Under the pieces are notes generated by a model. The model worked only from the letters and a program-made list of their open reading frames with translations. It had not been told where the DNA came from and ran no database searches. Source: Bacteroidales bacterium UBA1680 (GTDB lineage Bacteria > Bacteroidota > Bacteroidia > Bacteroidales > UBA932). From it: a DNA stretch of 64,000 nucleotides. Shown piece after piece: positions 9,243-18,192 of the stretch (position 1 is the stretch's first letter; every line of letters begins with the position of its first letter). The translations under genes were made by a program, and so were the position numbers. The stretch lies in the NCBI GenBank assembly GCA_002320605.1, contig DCKG01000005.1, positions 62,001 to 126,000 of the forward strand. Reading direction: 5' to 3'.

Positions 9243-10354
9243 TAACTGTTTTCAATTCTTTTCAATATCGCCTCTTCCCCTTCTTCCGCCGATGCCAAGC
9301 CCTCCTGGTGGGCGGCGACGCAGCATGCGCCATGGAAATTAATCTCGCGGAGCCTCTCACTGAGACCTTCCGCATGGTCTCTCGTGCGAAGCTTGATCGG
9401 CTCCATCGCCGGGGTATTGTGCTCCGAGCCGAACGTGACGATGAATCCCTCGTCTGTCAGGAATCCGGCATATTGCTCAAGCACGGCGGTCGTGTTCCTC
9501 GTCGTTATGAACTCGACGGACCTGATTCCGCGACGGCGGAGCGTGTCGGCTGCCTTCTGCAAGTCAGCCTCGAAGTCCGTGAAATCGCCCTTGGCATTGT
9601 CGGCAAGGAATGGATACGTCGGAATGCCGCCGGCAGCGGTAATTATCTCCTGGACAGTCTCCATCGGCAGGAAAGCCTTAGGGTCTTCCGGCACGAAAGC
9701 CGCCCCCCCTGCCTTCAGCAGCTTGCTCCGAATCTCATTCTCGACCGCAGCAACGTCACCCAAAGGAGCTTTCAGAAGATTGCCACTGAATATTCGTTCA
9801 TATATTCCTAATTTTTCGGCGTCGGTCTTAGCGACAGCATCCACCTCCAGCCTCAGGCCCTTAGCCAAGTGGCGCTCCCGCACCAGACCCTTGGTGAGTT
9901 CCTCGGTCAATTTCCGGAAGTCTATCCTGAAACCAGCCTTCACCTCATCCAGATGGTCATTCAGCTTGGCGCACATCTTCTCGACCTGCGCATTCGACTC
10001 CCGCCTGACATCGGAGAGCATCCGAGCCTCTTTTCCGCTCAGTTTCACTGGGTACGCAAGTCCTTTGCCGCTCAAATACGTCCTGCCTGGGTTGTTAGGG
10101 TCATTCACCCTCAGCCCTGCTTTCTGGTCTTCTGCGTTCAATGAGATGAACTCGATGTTGAAAAGCGGATACAGCCTTCTTTTCGAGCATTCTTCGTTCC
10201 ATTCCCTATAGCCGTCCGTGCTATAGAAATCATTGATTCCCACTACCTCCACGCCTTCCGAGGCTGCCATGCCGACAGCCTGGCCGATGTCTTTGAAGGC
10301 ACTGAACGAATATGGGGTGTGCAAATGCGCGTTCACATCCACGATCTTCTTCAT
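9242..10354 (-). CDS. PHP-domain metal-dependent phosphoesterase-like protein
   Basis: 370 residues from the ATG at 10354. The frame is open to a TTG at 10390, but the conserved N-terminus 'KKIVDVNAHLHTPYSFS' starts directly after the ATG. The PHP signature is present: the HxH pair in 'NAHLH', 'GINDFYS' and late 'FGSEHNTPAM' histidine. The middle (~100-230) is a helical insertion rich in Lys and Glu. PHP proteins are histidinol-phosphatase-like hydrolases, but no substrate can be named. As first gene of the operon with the aldolases, it may dephosphorylate or open a sugar intermediate; that is inference. A promoter-like TATATTTG lies 42 bp upstream. Confidence 0.78.
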   Translation of the reverse strand: MKKIVDVNAHLHTPYSFSAFKDIGQAVGMAASEGVEVVGINDFYSTDGYREWNEECSKRRLYPLFNIEFISLNAEDQKAGLRVNDPNNPGRTYLSGKGLAYPVKLSGKEARMLSDVRRESNAQVEKMCAKLNDHLDEVKAGFRIDFRKLTEELTKGLVRERHLAKGLRLEVDAVAKTDAEKLGIYERIFSGNLLKAPLGDVAAVENEIRSKLLKAGGAAFVPEDPKAFLPMETVQEIITAAGGIPTYPFLADNAKGDFTDFEADLQKAADTLRRRGIRSVEFITTRNTTAVLEQYAGFLTDEGFIVTFGSEHNTPAMEPIKLRTRDHAEGLSERLREINFHGACCVAAHQEGLASAEEGEEAILKRIENS

Positions 10355-10395
10355 ATCTATTGGAATTAGTTTTTTGTACGTCAATTTCAAATATT

Positions 10396-10403
10396 CAAAT
10401 ATA
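10396..10403 (-). promoter_or_regulatory. Probable -7 element of the PHP/aldolase operon
   Basis: On the minus strand the sequence TATATTTG matches the Bacteroidota -7 consensus TAnnTTTG exactly. It would place the transcript start about 35 bases before the ATG at 10354. The -33 region is weak. The divergent GH78 promoter lies less than 100 bp away, so both operons share a short control region. Confidence 0.5.
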
Positions 10404-10490
10404 CCAATAATATGCTATTCGGACGGCACAAGATTATAGAAATCAAAGTAAATCAGTCAAAATTAAAATTACTTACCAAGTATTTCTTCG

Positions 10491-10498
10491 TAAGTTTG
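10491..10498 (+). promoter_or_regulatory. Probable -7 element of the GH78-GH92-GH92 operon
   Basis: TAAGTTTG matches TAnnTTTG exactly and sits 25 bp before the GH78 start codon. No clear TTTG is seen 19-20 bp upstream (the region is AT-rich), so an activator may be needed. Confidence 0.55.
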
Positions 10499-10523
10499 CA
10501 TCTGACGCGAAAAACTAAAAACG

Positions 10524-12257
10524 ATGAATCACAACACACACCTCTTCGCAATCGCATCGATTCTGACGACATGCCTTTCTATCTCTGCCACGGGACAGGA
10601 CCCAATACAACGGAGAGAGACGGAATTCGTGAGCGACTACGTCACCCCGTCCAGGATAGTATTGTCAAAAGGCAGCATCATGGATGCCGGCCAGCTGCTC
10701 ATGCCATATTCCGGACAGGTAACCACGACCGAGAAAAGGGTGGCTACTTTCAAGACCACCGGAGGGGTGAAAGCCTCGATCCTGCTGGACTTCGGACAGG
10801 AGATGCAGGGAGGCTTGCAGATCGTGCGGGCAATTTCCAGCAATCAGAAACCGGCGCGTTTCAGGATATGCTTCGGGGAATCCGTCTCAGAGGCGCTTAG
10901 TAGCGTGGATGAGAGCGGGTCTACCGCGACGAACGATCACGCGATGAGAGATTTCGAGGCCTCCGTGCCATGGCTGGGGGCTTATGAATATGGCAACACG
11001 GGCTTTCGCTTCGTGCGCCTGGACTTGCTCTCCGAGGATGCGGATGTGCCTCTGGTCGCAGTGAGAGCCATCTCCCGATACAGGAACATCCCATATTCAG
11101 GGACATTCAAATGCAGCGACGAGCGCCTTAACCAGATATGGGAGACCGGTGCGAGGACAGTGCATCTGAACATGCAGGATTACCTCTGGGACGGCATAAA
11201 GCGTGACCGCCTGGTGTGGATAGGAGACATGCATCCCGAGGTGATGACGGTGAACACCGTTTTCGGCAACCACAGCGTGGTGCGCAAGAGCCTGGATTTC
11301 GTGCGGGATGGCACGCCTCCGGCGGAATGGATGAACGGGATTTGCTCGTATTCTCTTTGGTGGATAATAATCCAGCGCCATCTGTACTGGTATTATGGCG
11401 ACAAGGAATACCTCCAGGAGCAGCATGACTACCTTCGGCAGCTGGCGCGGACGGTGATTGCCAACGTGGATGGTTCCAAAGAGAATTACGAGAGCGGAAG
11501 ATTCATCGACTGGCCTTCCAACGACAAGCCGGCCGTAGTCCACGCAGGACTTCAAGCCATAACCGTGCAAGCCTTGGAGGCAGCCGCCGACATGGCCGGA
11601 TGGCTCGGAGACGAAGACCTCCGGAGAGAATGCTCCAAGACTGCCAGGAAGATGCACGGATATGTGCCGGGCCATGCCGGAAGCAAGCAGGCTGCAGCTC
11701 TGCTTTCGCTCGCCGGGATGTACGAGCCACGGAAAGCCGCCGAAGTCATAATGAAGGACGGCGCACGCCGGTTCTCATCGTTCATGGGCTATTACATGCT
11801 GGAAGCTTTGGCGAAGAGCGGGAATTACAGCGAGGCGATGAACCTCATCTCTGAATACTGGGGCAAGATGATAGACCTCGGAGCCACCACCTTCTGGGAA
11901 GATTTCAATTACGACGATGCAGCCAACGCCGCCAGAATCGACGAAGTCGTCCCTGTGGGCAAATTCGACATTCACGCCGACGGAGGCGCCTACTGCTACG
12001 TTGGCCTGAGGCACAGTTTCTGCCACGGATGGGCGTCAGGACCGACCACCTGGCTCAGCGAGCATGTCCTGGGGGTCGAGCCTGTGGCTCCAGGGTTCAG
12101 CAAGATAAGAGTCAGCCCACATCTTGGCAAGCTCGACTGGGCGGAAGGGACGGTCCCGACTCCATACGGCGCGATCAAGATTTTCGTAAAGAAGGGCTCC
12201 GATGGCAAGCCTGTCACGAGCATCGACGCTCCGGACGGAATAGAAATAGTAAAATGA
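10524..12257 (+). CDS. GH78-family alpha-L-rhamnosidase, compact form
   Basis: 577 residues with a signal peptide (cleavage after about 'SISATGQ'). Residues ~30-200 are a beta-sandwich with 'LLDFGQEMQGGLQI', followed by the (alpha/alpha)6 catalytic barrel. The GH78 active-site block reads 'DGIKRDRLVWIGDMHPE' (residues ~220-236). The usual 'RDERLGWTGD' acid Glu is an Asp here, while the flanking Asp residues are kept. The C-terminal 'PHLGKLDWAEGTVPTPYG' is the standard closing beta-domain. Many GH78 enzymes are 850 residues or more with extra N-terminal modules, so this one is short. It begins a three-gene operon with two GH92 genes (10 bp to the next gene). It presumably frees terminal L-rhamnose in the periplasm. 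Confidence 0.85.
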   Translation: MNHNTHLFAIASILTTCLSISATGQDPIQRRETEFVSDYVTPSRIVLSKGSIMDAGQLLMPYSGQVTTTEKRVATFKTTGGVKASILLDFGQEMQGGLQIVRAISSNQKPARFRICFGESVSEALSSVDESGSTATNDHAMRDFEASVPWLGAYEYGNTGFRFVRLDLLSEDADVPLVAVRAISRYRNIPYSGTFKCSDERLNQIWETGARTVHLNMQDYLWDGIKRDRLVWIGDMHPEVMTVNTVFGNHSVVRKSLDFVRDGTPPAEWMNGICSYSLWWIIIQRHLYWYYGDKEYLQEQHDYLRQLARTVIANVDGSKENYESGRFIDWPSNDKPAVVHAGLQAITVQALEAAADMAGWLGDEDLRRECSKTARKMHGYVPGHAGSKQAAALLSLAGMYEPRKAAEVIMKDGARRFSSFMGYYMLEALAKSGNYSEAMNLISEYWGKMIDLGATTFWEDFNYDDAANAARIDEVVPVGKFDIHADGGAYCYVGLRHSFCHGWASGPTTWLSEHVLGVEPVAPGFSKIRVSPHLGKLDWAEGTVPTPYGAIKIFVKKGSDGKPVTSIDAPDGIEIVK

Positions 12258-12267
12258 CATTGCGAAT

Positions 12268-14652
12268 ATGACACTGAAATCTTTTGCGGCTGCCACGGCG
12301 CTATCCTTTTGTATCTTGGCAAATGCCCAGAAAACATCCTACGTTGATCCGTTCATCGGGACGGATGGCATGGGGCACACCTTCCCGGGAGCCTGCGTGC
12401 CATTCGGCGGGGTGCAGCTGAGCCCCGACACCGACACAATCCCTCACAACGTGGATGGGAAATACCAGCCAAGGGTTTATGAATATTGCGCCGGCTACCG
12501 CTGGGAGGATCCTACCATCGTGGGCTTCTCTCACACGCATTTCAGCGGCACGGGGCACTCGGACCTTGGCGACATATTGATAATGCCTACCGTAGGAGAG
12601 CTGAAGCTGAATCCCGGAACTGAAGAAAACCCTGATTCAGGCTACCGCAGCAGGTTTTCCCATGAGAATGAATATGCCAGGCCGGGGCTTTACGGGGTGA
12701 CGCTCGACGACTACGGCATCAAGGTGCGCCTGACAGCTACCGAGAGGGTCGGAGTACATGAATATGTTTTCCCTCATTCCAGCGAAGCGGCTTCCGGAAG
12801 CCACGTGATACTGGATTTGGACAGAGGAATCTACAATTACGACGGCAAGACTCTCTGGGCAGAAATCCAGGTTCAGAACGACACTCTCGTCACTGGTTAC
12901 AGAATCACCAACGGCTGGGCAAGGACGAATTACACCTATTTCGCAATCTCCTTCTCGCAGCCAATCAAACATTATGGCTACCAAGATCGCCAGAAAATAA
13001 AGTACAATGGCGGATGGGGTAAATTCGACGTGAAGCATGACTTCCCGGCAATGGCAGGGCGCAAGCTCGTGGCGTGGTTCGACTTCGATGCCCAGGCGCA
13101 GCCGAAGCTAGTCATCAAGGTGGCATTGTCGGCCACTGGATGCACCGGGGCGCTAAAAAACCTTCGCGCCGAGACTTCGGGAAAATCGTTCGACCAGATT
13201 GCTTCCGAAGCCAATGCGAAATGGGAGAAGGAACTTAGCGTAATCGACATCCTGAACAATCCAGGCACCGGGAAATCTGGGGCTGGGACCACTTCCGATG
13301 CCGAAAAAACAATGTTCTACACGTCTCTGTACCACACCATGATCAATCCGTCCGTCTACATGGACGTAGATGGCACGTACAGAGGTCTCGATCACGAGCT
13401 CCATCATGCCGACGGATTCACGAACTATACGATTTTTTCGCTCTGGGACACCTACAGAGCAGAGCATCCATTGCTCACTCTCCTGAAGCCGGACAGGGAG
13501 CGCGACATGGTGGAGTCAATGCTGGCGCACTACGACCAGAACGTGCTGCGCATGCTTCCGGTCTGGAGCCACATGGCAAACGAGAACTGGTGCATGAGCG
13601 GCTACCATGCCGTCCCGGTGCTTGCGGATGCTATAGCGAAGGGGCTGGACATAGACGGGAAGCGAGCCTTGGAGGCAATGGTGACGACATCCACTAGGGA
13701 TTGGTACTGCGGTCTTGGGGATTACATGAGGCTGGGATGGGTGCCTTATGACAAGACATCCACTGCCGCCAGCAACACACTGGAATATTCCTACGATGAT
13801 TGGACGATATCCCATTCAGCCGAAATGCTCGGAGATGCAGGAACGGCCTCTGAATATGCCAAGAGGGCATTATATTACAGGAATATATTCGATGAAAGCA
13901 TTGGTTTCGCAAGGCCTCGCTGTGCCGACGGCTCTTTCAAGAAGGACTTCGATCCGCTACAGACCATGGGAGAGGGTTTCATAGAGGGCAACTCCCTGAA
14001 TTTCAGCTTCCACGCCCCACAGGACGTGTACGGCGTGATGACGCTCATGGGCGGAGAGGAGAAGTTTCTGAAGAATCTGGACGAACTGTTCAGCGAGGAT
14101 CTTCCTGAATATGCCTACGCTACCAATGAGGACATAACCAAGGACTGCCTGATGGGCGGCTACGTCCATGGCAACGAGCCGAGTCATCATATTCCTTATC
14201 TCTATGCATGGACTTCGCAGCCTTGGAAAACCCAATATTGGCTCCGCGAGATAATGAACCGGATGTACAAGCCGGAAAGGCGGGGGCTGGGTGGCAACGA
14301 TGACTGCGGGCAGATGAGCGCATGGTACATATTCACGGCCCTTGGCTTCTATCCGGTCTGCCCTGGGAGCAATGAATATGTCCTTGGCGTGCCTTACCTG
14401 GAGCATTCCGAGGTTGCGTTGCCGAATGGCAAGACTCTGGAAATCAATGCCCCTGGAATCAGCGACAAGAATCGTTACGTGCGCAGGGTCCTCCTCAACG
14501 GCAAGCCTTACGACAAGCTTTACATCACGTACTCGGACATCATGGCAGGCGGCACGCTGGAGTTCCAGATGACGGCTAAGCCAAATCGCTCCCGCGGCAC
14601 CAAACCCAACGACAAGCCATATTCAATCACGCCGCTCCACGACAGCAGGTAA
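12268..14652 (+). CDS. GH92-family alpha-mannosidase
   Basis: 794 residues with signal peptide (cut near 'ANAQ'). It carries the full GH92 pattern: 'FIGTDGMGHTFPGACVPFG' at the mature N-terminus, 'GFSHTHFSGTGHSD', 'FSLWDTYRAEHPL' near residue 390, 'GNEPSHHIPYLY' with the general acid Glu at about 637, and 'GGNDDCGQMSAWYIF' near 674. GH92 enzymes are calcium-dependent exo-alpha-mannosidases cutting 1,2-, 1,3-, 1,4- or 1,6-linked mannose, and the linkage cannot be read here. It follows GH78 by 10 bp. The next gene is a diverged paralogue 69 bp downstream. Confidence 0.93.
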   Translation: MTLKSFAAATALSFCILANAQKTSYVDPFIGTDGMGHTFPGACVPFGGVQLSPDTDTIPHNVDGKYQPRVYEYCAGYRWEDPTIVGFSHTHFSGTGHSDLGDILIMPTVGELKLNPGTEENPDSGYRSRFSHENEYARPGLYGVTLDDYGIKVRLTATERVGVHEYVFPHSSEAASGSHVILDLDRGIYNYDGKTLWAEIQVQNDTLVTGYRITNGWARTNYTYFAISFSQPIKHYGYQDRQKIKYNGGWGKFDVKHDFPAMAGRKLVAWFDFDAQAQPKLVIKVALSATGCTGALKNLRAETSGKSFDQIASEANAKWEKELSVIDILNNPGTGKSGAGTTSDAEKTMFYTSLYHTMINPSVYMDVDGTYRGLDHELHHADGFTNYTIFSLWDTYRAEHPLLTLLKPDRERDMVESMLAHYDQNVLRMLPVWSHMANENWCMSGYHAVPVLADAIAKGLDIDGKRALEAMVTTSTRDWYCGLGDYMRLGWVPYDKTSTAASNTLEYSYDDWTISHSAEMLGDAGTASEYAKRALYYRNIFDESIGFARPRCADGSFKKDFDPLQTMGEGFIEGNSLNFSFHAPQDVYGVMTLMGGEEKFLKNLDELFSEDLPEYAYATNEDITKDCLMGGYVHGNEPSHHIPYLYAWTSQPWKTQYWLREIMNRMYKPERRGLGGNDDCGQMSAWYIFTALGFYPVCPGSNEYVLGVPYLEHSEVALPNGKTLEINAPGISDKNRYVRRVLLNGKPYDKLYITYSDIMAGGTLEFQMTAKPNRSRGTKPNDKPYSITPLHDSR

Positions 14653-14721
14653 TGTCGACGCTGCGGCATCTGCCCAAGGAAATTTTCATCAAAAATATTG
14701 ATTAATCATTTTAGGGACATT

Positions 14722-16938
14722 ATGAATATGAAGTATTTGGCGGCAGCGATGCTGCTTTACGCCACGACTGCGTTCTCACAGAAGCGACTGATTGACGACG
14801 TGAACGTGTTCGTGGGGACCGACGGGTTCGGGAACGTGTATCCTGGCGCCCAAGTGCCATTCGGGGGTATACAGATAAGCCCGGACTGCGATGACAAAGA
14901 CTATGACTGCGCCGCCGGGTACAAATATTCAAAGCCAGACATCCAAGGCTTCAGCCTCACTCACCTCAGCGGCACGGGCATTCCCGACTGCGGAGACTTT
15001 CTGTTCCTTCCGGGCATCGGCTCGCAGGGGAAGCCGTCAAAATATTCACATAGCAAGGAAGAAGGGCACCCAGGCTATTACAGCGTAGACCTGCTGGATT
15101 ACGGCACGAAGGCAGAGATGACGGCAGCGCTGCGCTCTGGCATATTCAGATTCACTTACTCTGCGTCGGACAGCGCATTCGTGATGATTGACCTCCAGCA
15201 CACGCTGAAATGGGATTGCGCATGGTCAGACATCAGGCTGGAGGATGACCGCACGATCGTGGGAACCAAGATAGTTAAAGGTTGGAACCCGGAACGTTAC
15301 GTCTTCTTTGCCGCCCGCTTTGACAGGCCGGTCAAGGATTTCCGGATTTTTCAGGACGGCAAGCCGGTCATATACAACACCAACCGCTTCCGCAGCAGCC
15401 TGGAAGCCTTCGGGACAGGTTTGCGAGCTTACGTGCGATTCGCAACTACGGCAGGAGAACAGGTTCAGGTCAAGGTCGCGGTCTCCGGAGTCAGCACGCA
15501 GGGGGCTTTGCTGAATCTGGAGGAGCTGAATGGCAAAGATTTCGAGGCAGTGCTGCAGGAAGCGGAGGCCGAATGGGAGAAAGAGCTTGGAAGGTACGAG
15601 CTGGACACCGATGACAAAGATCTGCGACAGACATTCTACACCAGTGTTTACCGCACCGCCCTGCACCCATTCTTGTTCCAGGATGCCGACGGACGCTTCC
15701 GTGGGCTGGATAAGAACATTGAGAAGGCTCAGGGATTCACGAACATGACCACCTTCTCGCTCTGGGACACTTACAGGGCATTCCATCCGCTTTTGAATCT
15801 GGTGAACCAGCCTCTCCAGGCCGACATCGCCAATTCGATGCTTGCCCATTACGACAAGAGCGTGGAGCACATGCTGCCGATATGGTCATTCTACGGGGGC
15901 GAGACTTGGTGCATGATAGGTTATCACGCATGCTCCGTGCTGGCCGACATGATCGTGAAAGGGGTCAAGGGCTTCGATTACGAAAGAGCCTTCCAGGCGA
16001 TGAAGGCCACCGCCACCAACCCAAACTATGACTGCATAAAGGAATATTCTGAATTGGGCTGGGTGCCTTTCGATCTTGAGAAGGAGAGCGTCAGCAAGAC
16101 TCTGGAATATGCCTACGACGATTGGTGCATTGCTCAGGCCGCCAAGGCGCTAGGCCATGAGGAGGATTATGAATATTTTCTCCGCCGTTCGATGAACTAC
16201 AAGAACTTGGTAGATCCGCAGACCGGCTTCATGCGCGGCAGAGATTCAAAGGGCAACTGGCGCACTCCTTTCGCACCGGTGGCTTATCAGGGTCCCGGCT
16301 CGGTGAACGGCTGGGGAGACATCACCGAAGGCTTCACGCTGCAGTACACATGGACCGTGCCTCATGATTTCCAAGGCTACGTCGCTCTGGCCAGAAGGAA
16401 AAGACTTAAGGAACGCCTGGACAGTCTATTCCTCGTAGAGCTTCCTGAGGACATTCCAGGGGCGCACGATATCTGGGGGCGCATCGGAGGCTACTGGCAT
16501 GGCAATGAGCCTTGCCACCACGTGACATATTTATTCAACGAATTCGGAGAAGAATGGGAATGCCAGAAATGGGTGCGCTTCATAGCCTCACATTTCTACG
16601 GCAACGAGCCAGGCTCGCTGAGCGGGAACGACGACTGTGGCCAGATGAGCGCATGGTACATATTCAATTGCATGGGCTTTTATCCCGTCTGCCCGGGGAG
16701 CAATGAGTATTCCATCGGCTCCCCTTGCGTCCCGGGGCTGAAAGTGCGCCTGAATGGCGGTGGCATATTGAATGTGACCACAGAAGGCTGGAGCGAGGAT
16801 GCTGTCTACGTAAAAGCTGTTTACCTCGACGGCAAGCGCCTTCGCAAGCCAGTCGTCACCTACGACGACATAAAAGACGGAGCGGACCTGCACTTTGTCA
16901 TGTCCGAGAAACCAGCGAAGAAAGCCTTCGCCGCATAG
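14722..16938 (+). CDS. GH92-family alpha-mannosidase (paralogue)
   Basis: 738 residues from the ATG in ATGAATATG at 14722. An in-frame start at 14698 would add eight residues before the signal peptide, which makes it less likely. Signal peptide 'LAAAMLLYATTAFSQ'. GH92 motifs: 'FVGTDGFGNVYPGAQVPFG', 'FSLWDTYRAFHPL', 'HGNEPCHHVTYLF' (acid Glu about 596), 'SGNDDCGQMSAWYIF'. Diverged from the previous GH92 and slightly shorter. Its 3' end from 16826 lies in a direct repeat that recurs at 19087, beyond the AbiE pair, but the gene itself is intact and ends 'AKKAFAA'. Last gene of the GH78 operon. Confidence 0.92.
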   Translation: MNMKYLAAAMLLYATTAFSQKRLIDDVNVFVGTDGFGNVYPGAQVPFGGIQISPDCDDKDYDCAAGYKYSKPDIQGFSLTHLSGTGIPDCGDFLFLPGIGSQGKPSKYSHSKEEGHPGYYSVDLLDYGTKAEMTAALRSGIFRFTYSASDSAFVMIDLQHTLKWDCAWSDIRLEDDRTIVGTKIVKGWNPERYVFFAARFDRPVKDFRIFQDGKPVIYNTNRFRSSLEAFGTGLRAYVRFATTAGEQVQVKVAVSGVSTQGALLNLEELNGKDFEAVLQEAEAEWEKELGRYELDTDDKDLRQTFYTSVYRTALHPFLFQDADGRFRGLDKNIEKAQGFTNMTTFSLWDTYRAFHPLLNLVNQPLQADIANSMLAHYDKSVEHMLPIWSFYGGETWCMIGYHACSVLADMIVKGVKGFDYERAFQAMKATATNPNYDCIKEYSELGWVPFDLEKESVSKTLEYAYDDWCIAQAAKALGHEEDYEYFLRRSMNYKNLVDPQTGFMRGRDSKGNWRTPFAPVAYQGPGSVNGWGDITEGFTLQYTWTVPHDFQGYVALARRKRLKERLDSLFLVELPEDIPGAHDIWGRIGGYWHGNEPCHHVTYLFNEFGEEWECQKWVRFIASHFYGNEPGSLSGNDDCGQMSAWYIFNCMGFYPVCPGSNEYSIGSPCVPGLKVRLNGGGILNVTTEGWSEDAVYVKAVYLDGKRLRKPVVTYDDIKDGADLHFVMSEKPAKKAFAA

Positions 16939-16998
16939 ATTGACCCTGAATAAGTTAACCGCTAAAAAATTAACGGACTTTCACCGGGATGCTCCTGC
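16826..16998. repeat. Left copy of 173-bp direct repeat flanking the AbiE insertion
   Basis: Bases 16826-16998 recur at 19087-19259 with one mismatch (the G of 'gtcgtcacc' is A in the right copy). The repeat holds the last ~37 codons of the GH92 gene, the short spacer after its stop, and the last ~29 bp of the neighbouring convergent gene (19231). Sequences diverge sharply at 16999. This marks the target duplication of the AbiE segment. Confidence 0.93.
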
Positions 16999-17115
16999 GG
17001 CGAGATTCTTTATGCACGTACAAATGCATGTAAAATTGTCGGGATTTCAAAGTGCTGTCCGCGGTCAACAAAAATGTCTACGCCTTGTGGACGTGGACAG
17101 AATCTGCGCCAGTGC

Positions 17116-18192
17116 TTACAGCAGTTCGTAGGTCTTGGCCCAGTACCAGAAGGCTTCGGGCAGGGAGCGGCGGAGGCGCTGGAGTTCTTTGGGCATAGTG
17201 GGGAAGATGGCCAGAGAACTCAGGTCGGTTTCCTTGTCGTATTTCTTGATGTCGGTCTGGCCATGCTGGAAGCAGGTGACCAGATAGGCGGCTTTGGAGG
17301 CATCCACGGTGGCGTGCTCAATGTAATAGTTCCGCTGGTACATATATCCCTTGATGCGGATCAGGCCGTCTCGGAACTCTTCGAAGCGTCCCTGGCCAAT
17401 CTGGCCGCGAGTGCTCAGGCACAGGGCGCTTTGGCGGACGTCTTCGTAGTACCGGTCCATCTGGCCTTCCATCTTCCGGTAGCCCAGCTCAATAGCCGAT
17501 ACCTTTCGGAAGGATGCAAGGACACCGGTAAAGTTGTTCACGGAGTCGAACAAGCAGCCGATATCAAAGAGCTGCTTGATGATTTCCAGCGAGCAGCGGC
17601 GCTGCTGCCCTGCTCTGTCTTCCTTGAAATACGGTATGCCCAGCGTGTTGGGGCCAAAGGCGGTGAGTTTGTCGCCCAGAATGTCTTCCTTGGAGGGGAC
17701 GCGAACCTGCAGGGGTTCTCCCTTCTGTATCAGGAAGGGACTGTCGATGGGCAGAAGCTGTGTGCGCTCATAGGGATTGTCTTCATACAGGATATCCAGC
17801 CGAATGAAGGCCTCGTCTTCTTCAGCGCCGCCGAAGACCACTTCGTAGAAGCTCCTGAAATGGCTGGCGGGAAGATCCTTTCCGCCGTGCTCTGTCATCA
17901 CCGGAACAATGTTCAGGAAGCCATGCTCTTCCAGATTCTTTAGATAAGGGCGGACTTCCGTGCCGGGAGGGCAGATGACATCCACGTCTATGCTGAGCCT
18001 GTTCAGCGTGTCCTTAAGAATCAGCAGCAGCGAGCTGCCGCCCTTGAAAACAACAGGGGCACCCGCATCCACCAGCATCTCCAGCAGGGAAAAAACCCGG
18101 ATGACTTTCTCCAGCAGCTGCTTGTTATTGTATCCCAGTTCCTCCGAACGCCTGAGTATCCACTCTTTGGAAAAAGATTCAGTCGATATCAT
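17116..18192 (-). CDS. AbiEii-type nucleotidyltransferase toxin
   Basis: 358 residues from ATG 18192. The frame is open to 18438, but this ATG lies within the end of the upstream gene and begins the sensible protein. Signature of the AbiEii/AbiGii toxin family: 'FKGGSSLLL' (GG-S motif, residues ~49-57) followed by the acidic pair in 'LSIDVDVI' (Asp69, Asp71) and later 'SKEDILGDKLTAF'. Family members nucleotidylate tRNA acceptor ends or otherwise block growth, giving abortive phage defence. The start overlaps the antitoxin gene by 14 bp, so translation is coupled. The pair sits between two copies of a target repeat, so it is acquired DNA. Its codon use is GC-rich and shows hardly any of the GAATAT words common in neighbours. 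Confidence 0.85.
   Translation of the reverse strand: MISTESFSKEWILRRSEELGYNNKQLLEKVIRVFSLLEMLVDAGAPVVFKGGSSLLLILKDTLNRLSIDVDVICPPGTEVRPYLKNLEEHGFLNIVPVMTEHGGKDLPASHFRSFYEVVFGGAEEDEAFIRLDILYEDNPYERTQLLPIDSPFLIQKGEPLQVRVPSKEDILGDKLTAFGPNTLGIPYFKEDRAGQQRRCSLEIIKQLFDIGCLFDSVNNFTGVLASFRKVSAIELGYRKMEGQMDRYYEDVRQSALCLSTRGQIGQGRFEEFRDGLIRIKGYMYQRNYYIEHATVDASKAAYLVTCFQHGQTDIKKYDKETDLSSLAIFPTMPKELQRLRRSLPEAFWYWAKTYELL

Noticed and set aside
9384..10211. A 275-codon frame antisense to the PHP-domain gene
   Set aside because: Ser/Leu-rich composition typical of antisense frames in GC-biased codons; the PHP protein on the minus strand has clear motifs.
12268..16938. The two GH92 genes as a recent tandem duplication
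   Set aside because: They share family motifs but differ throughout, in length and in most non-motif residues; if a duplication, it is old.
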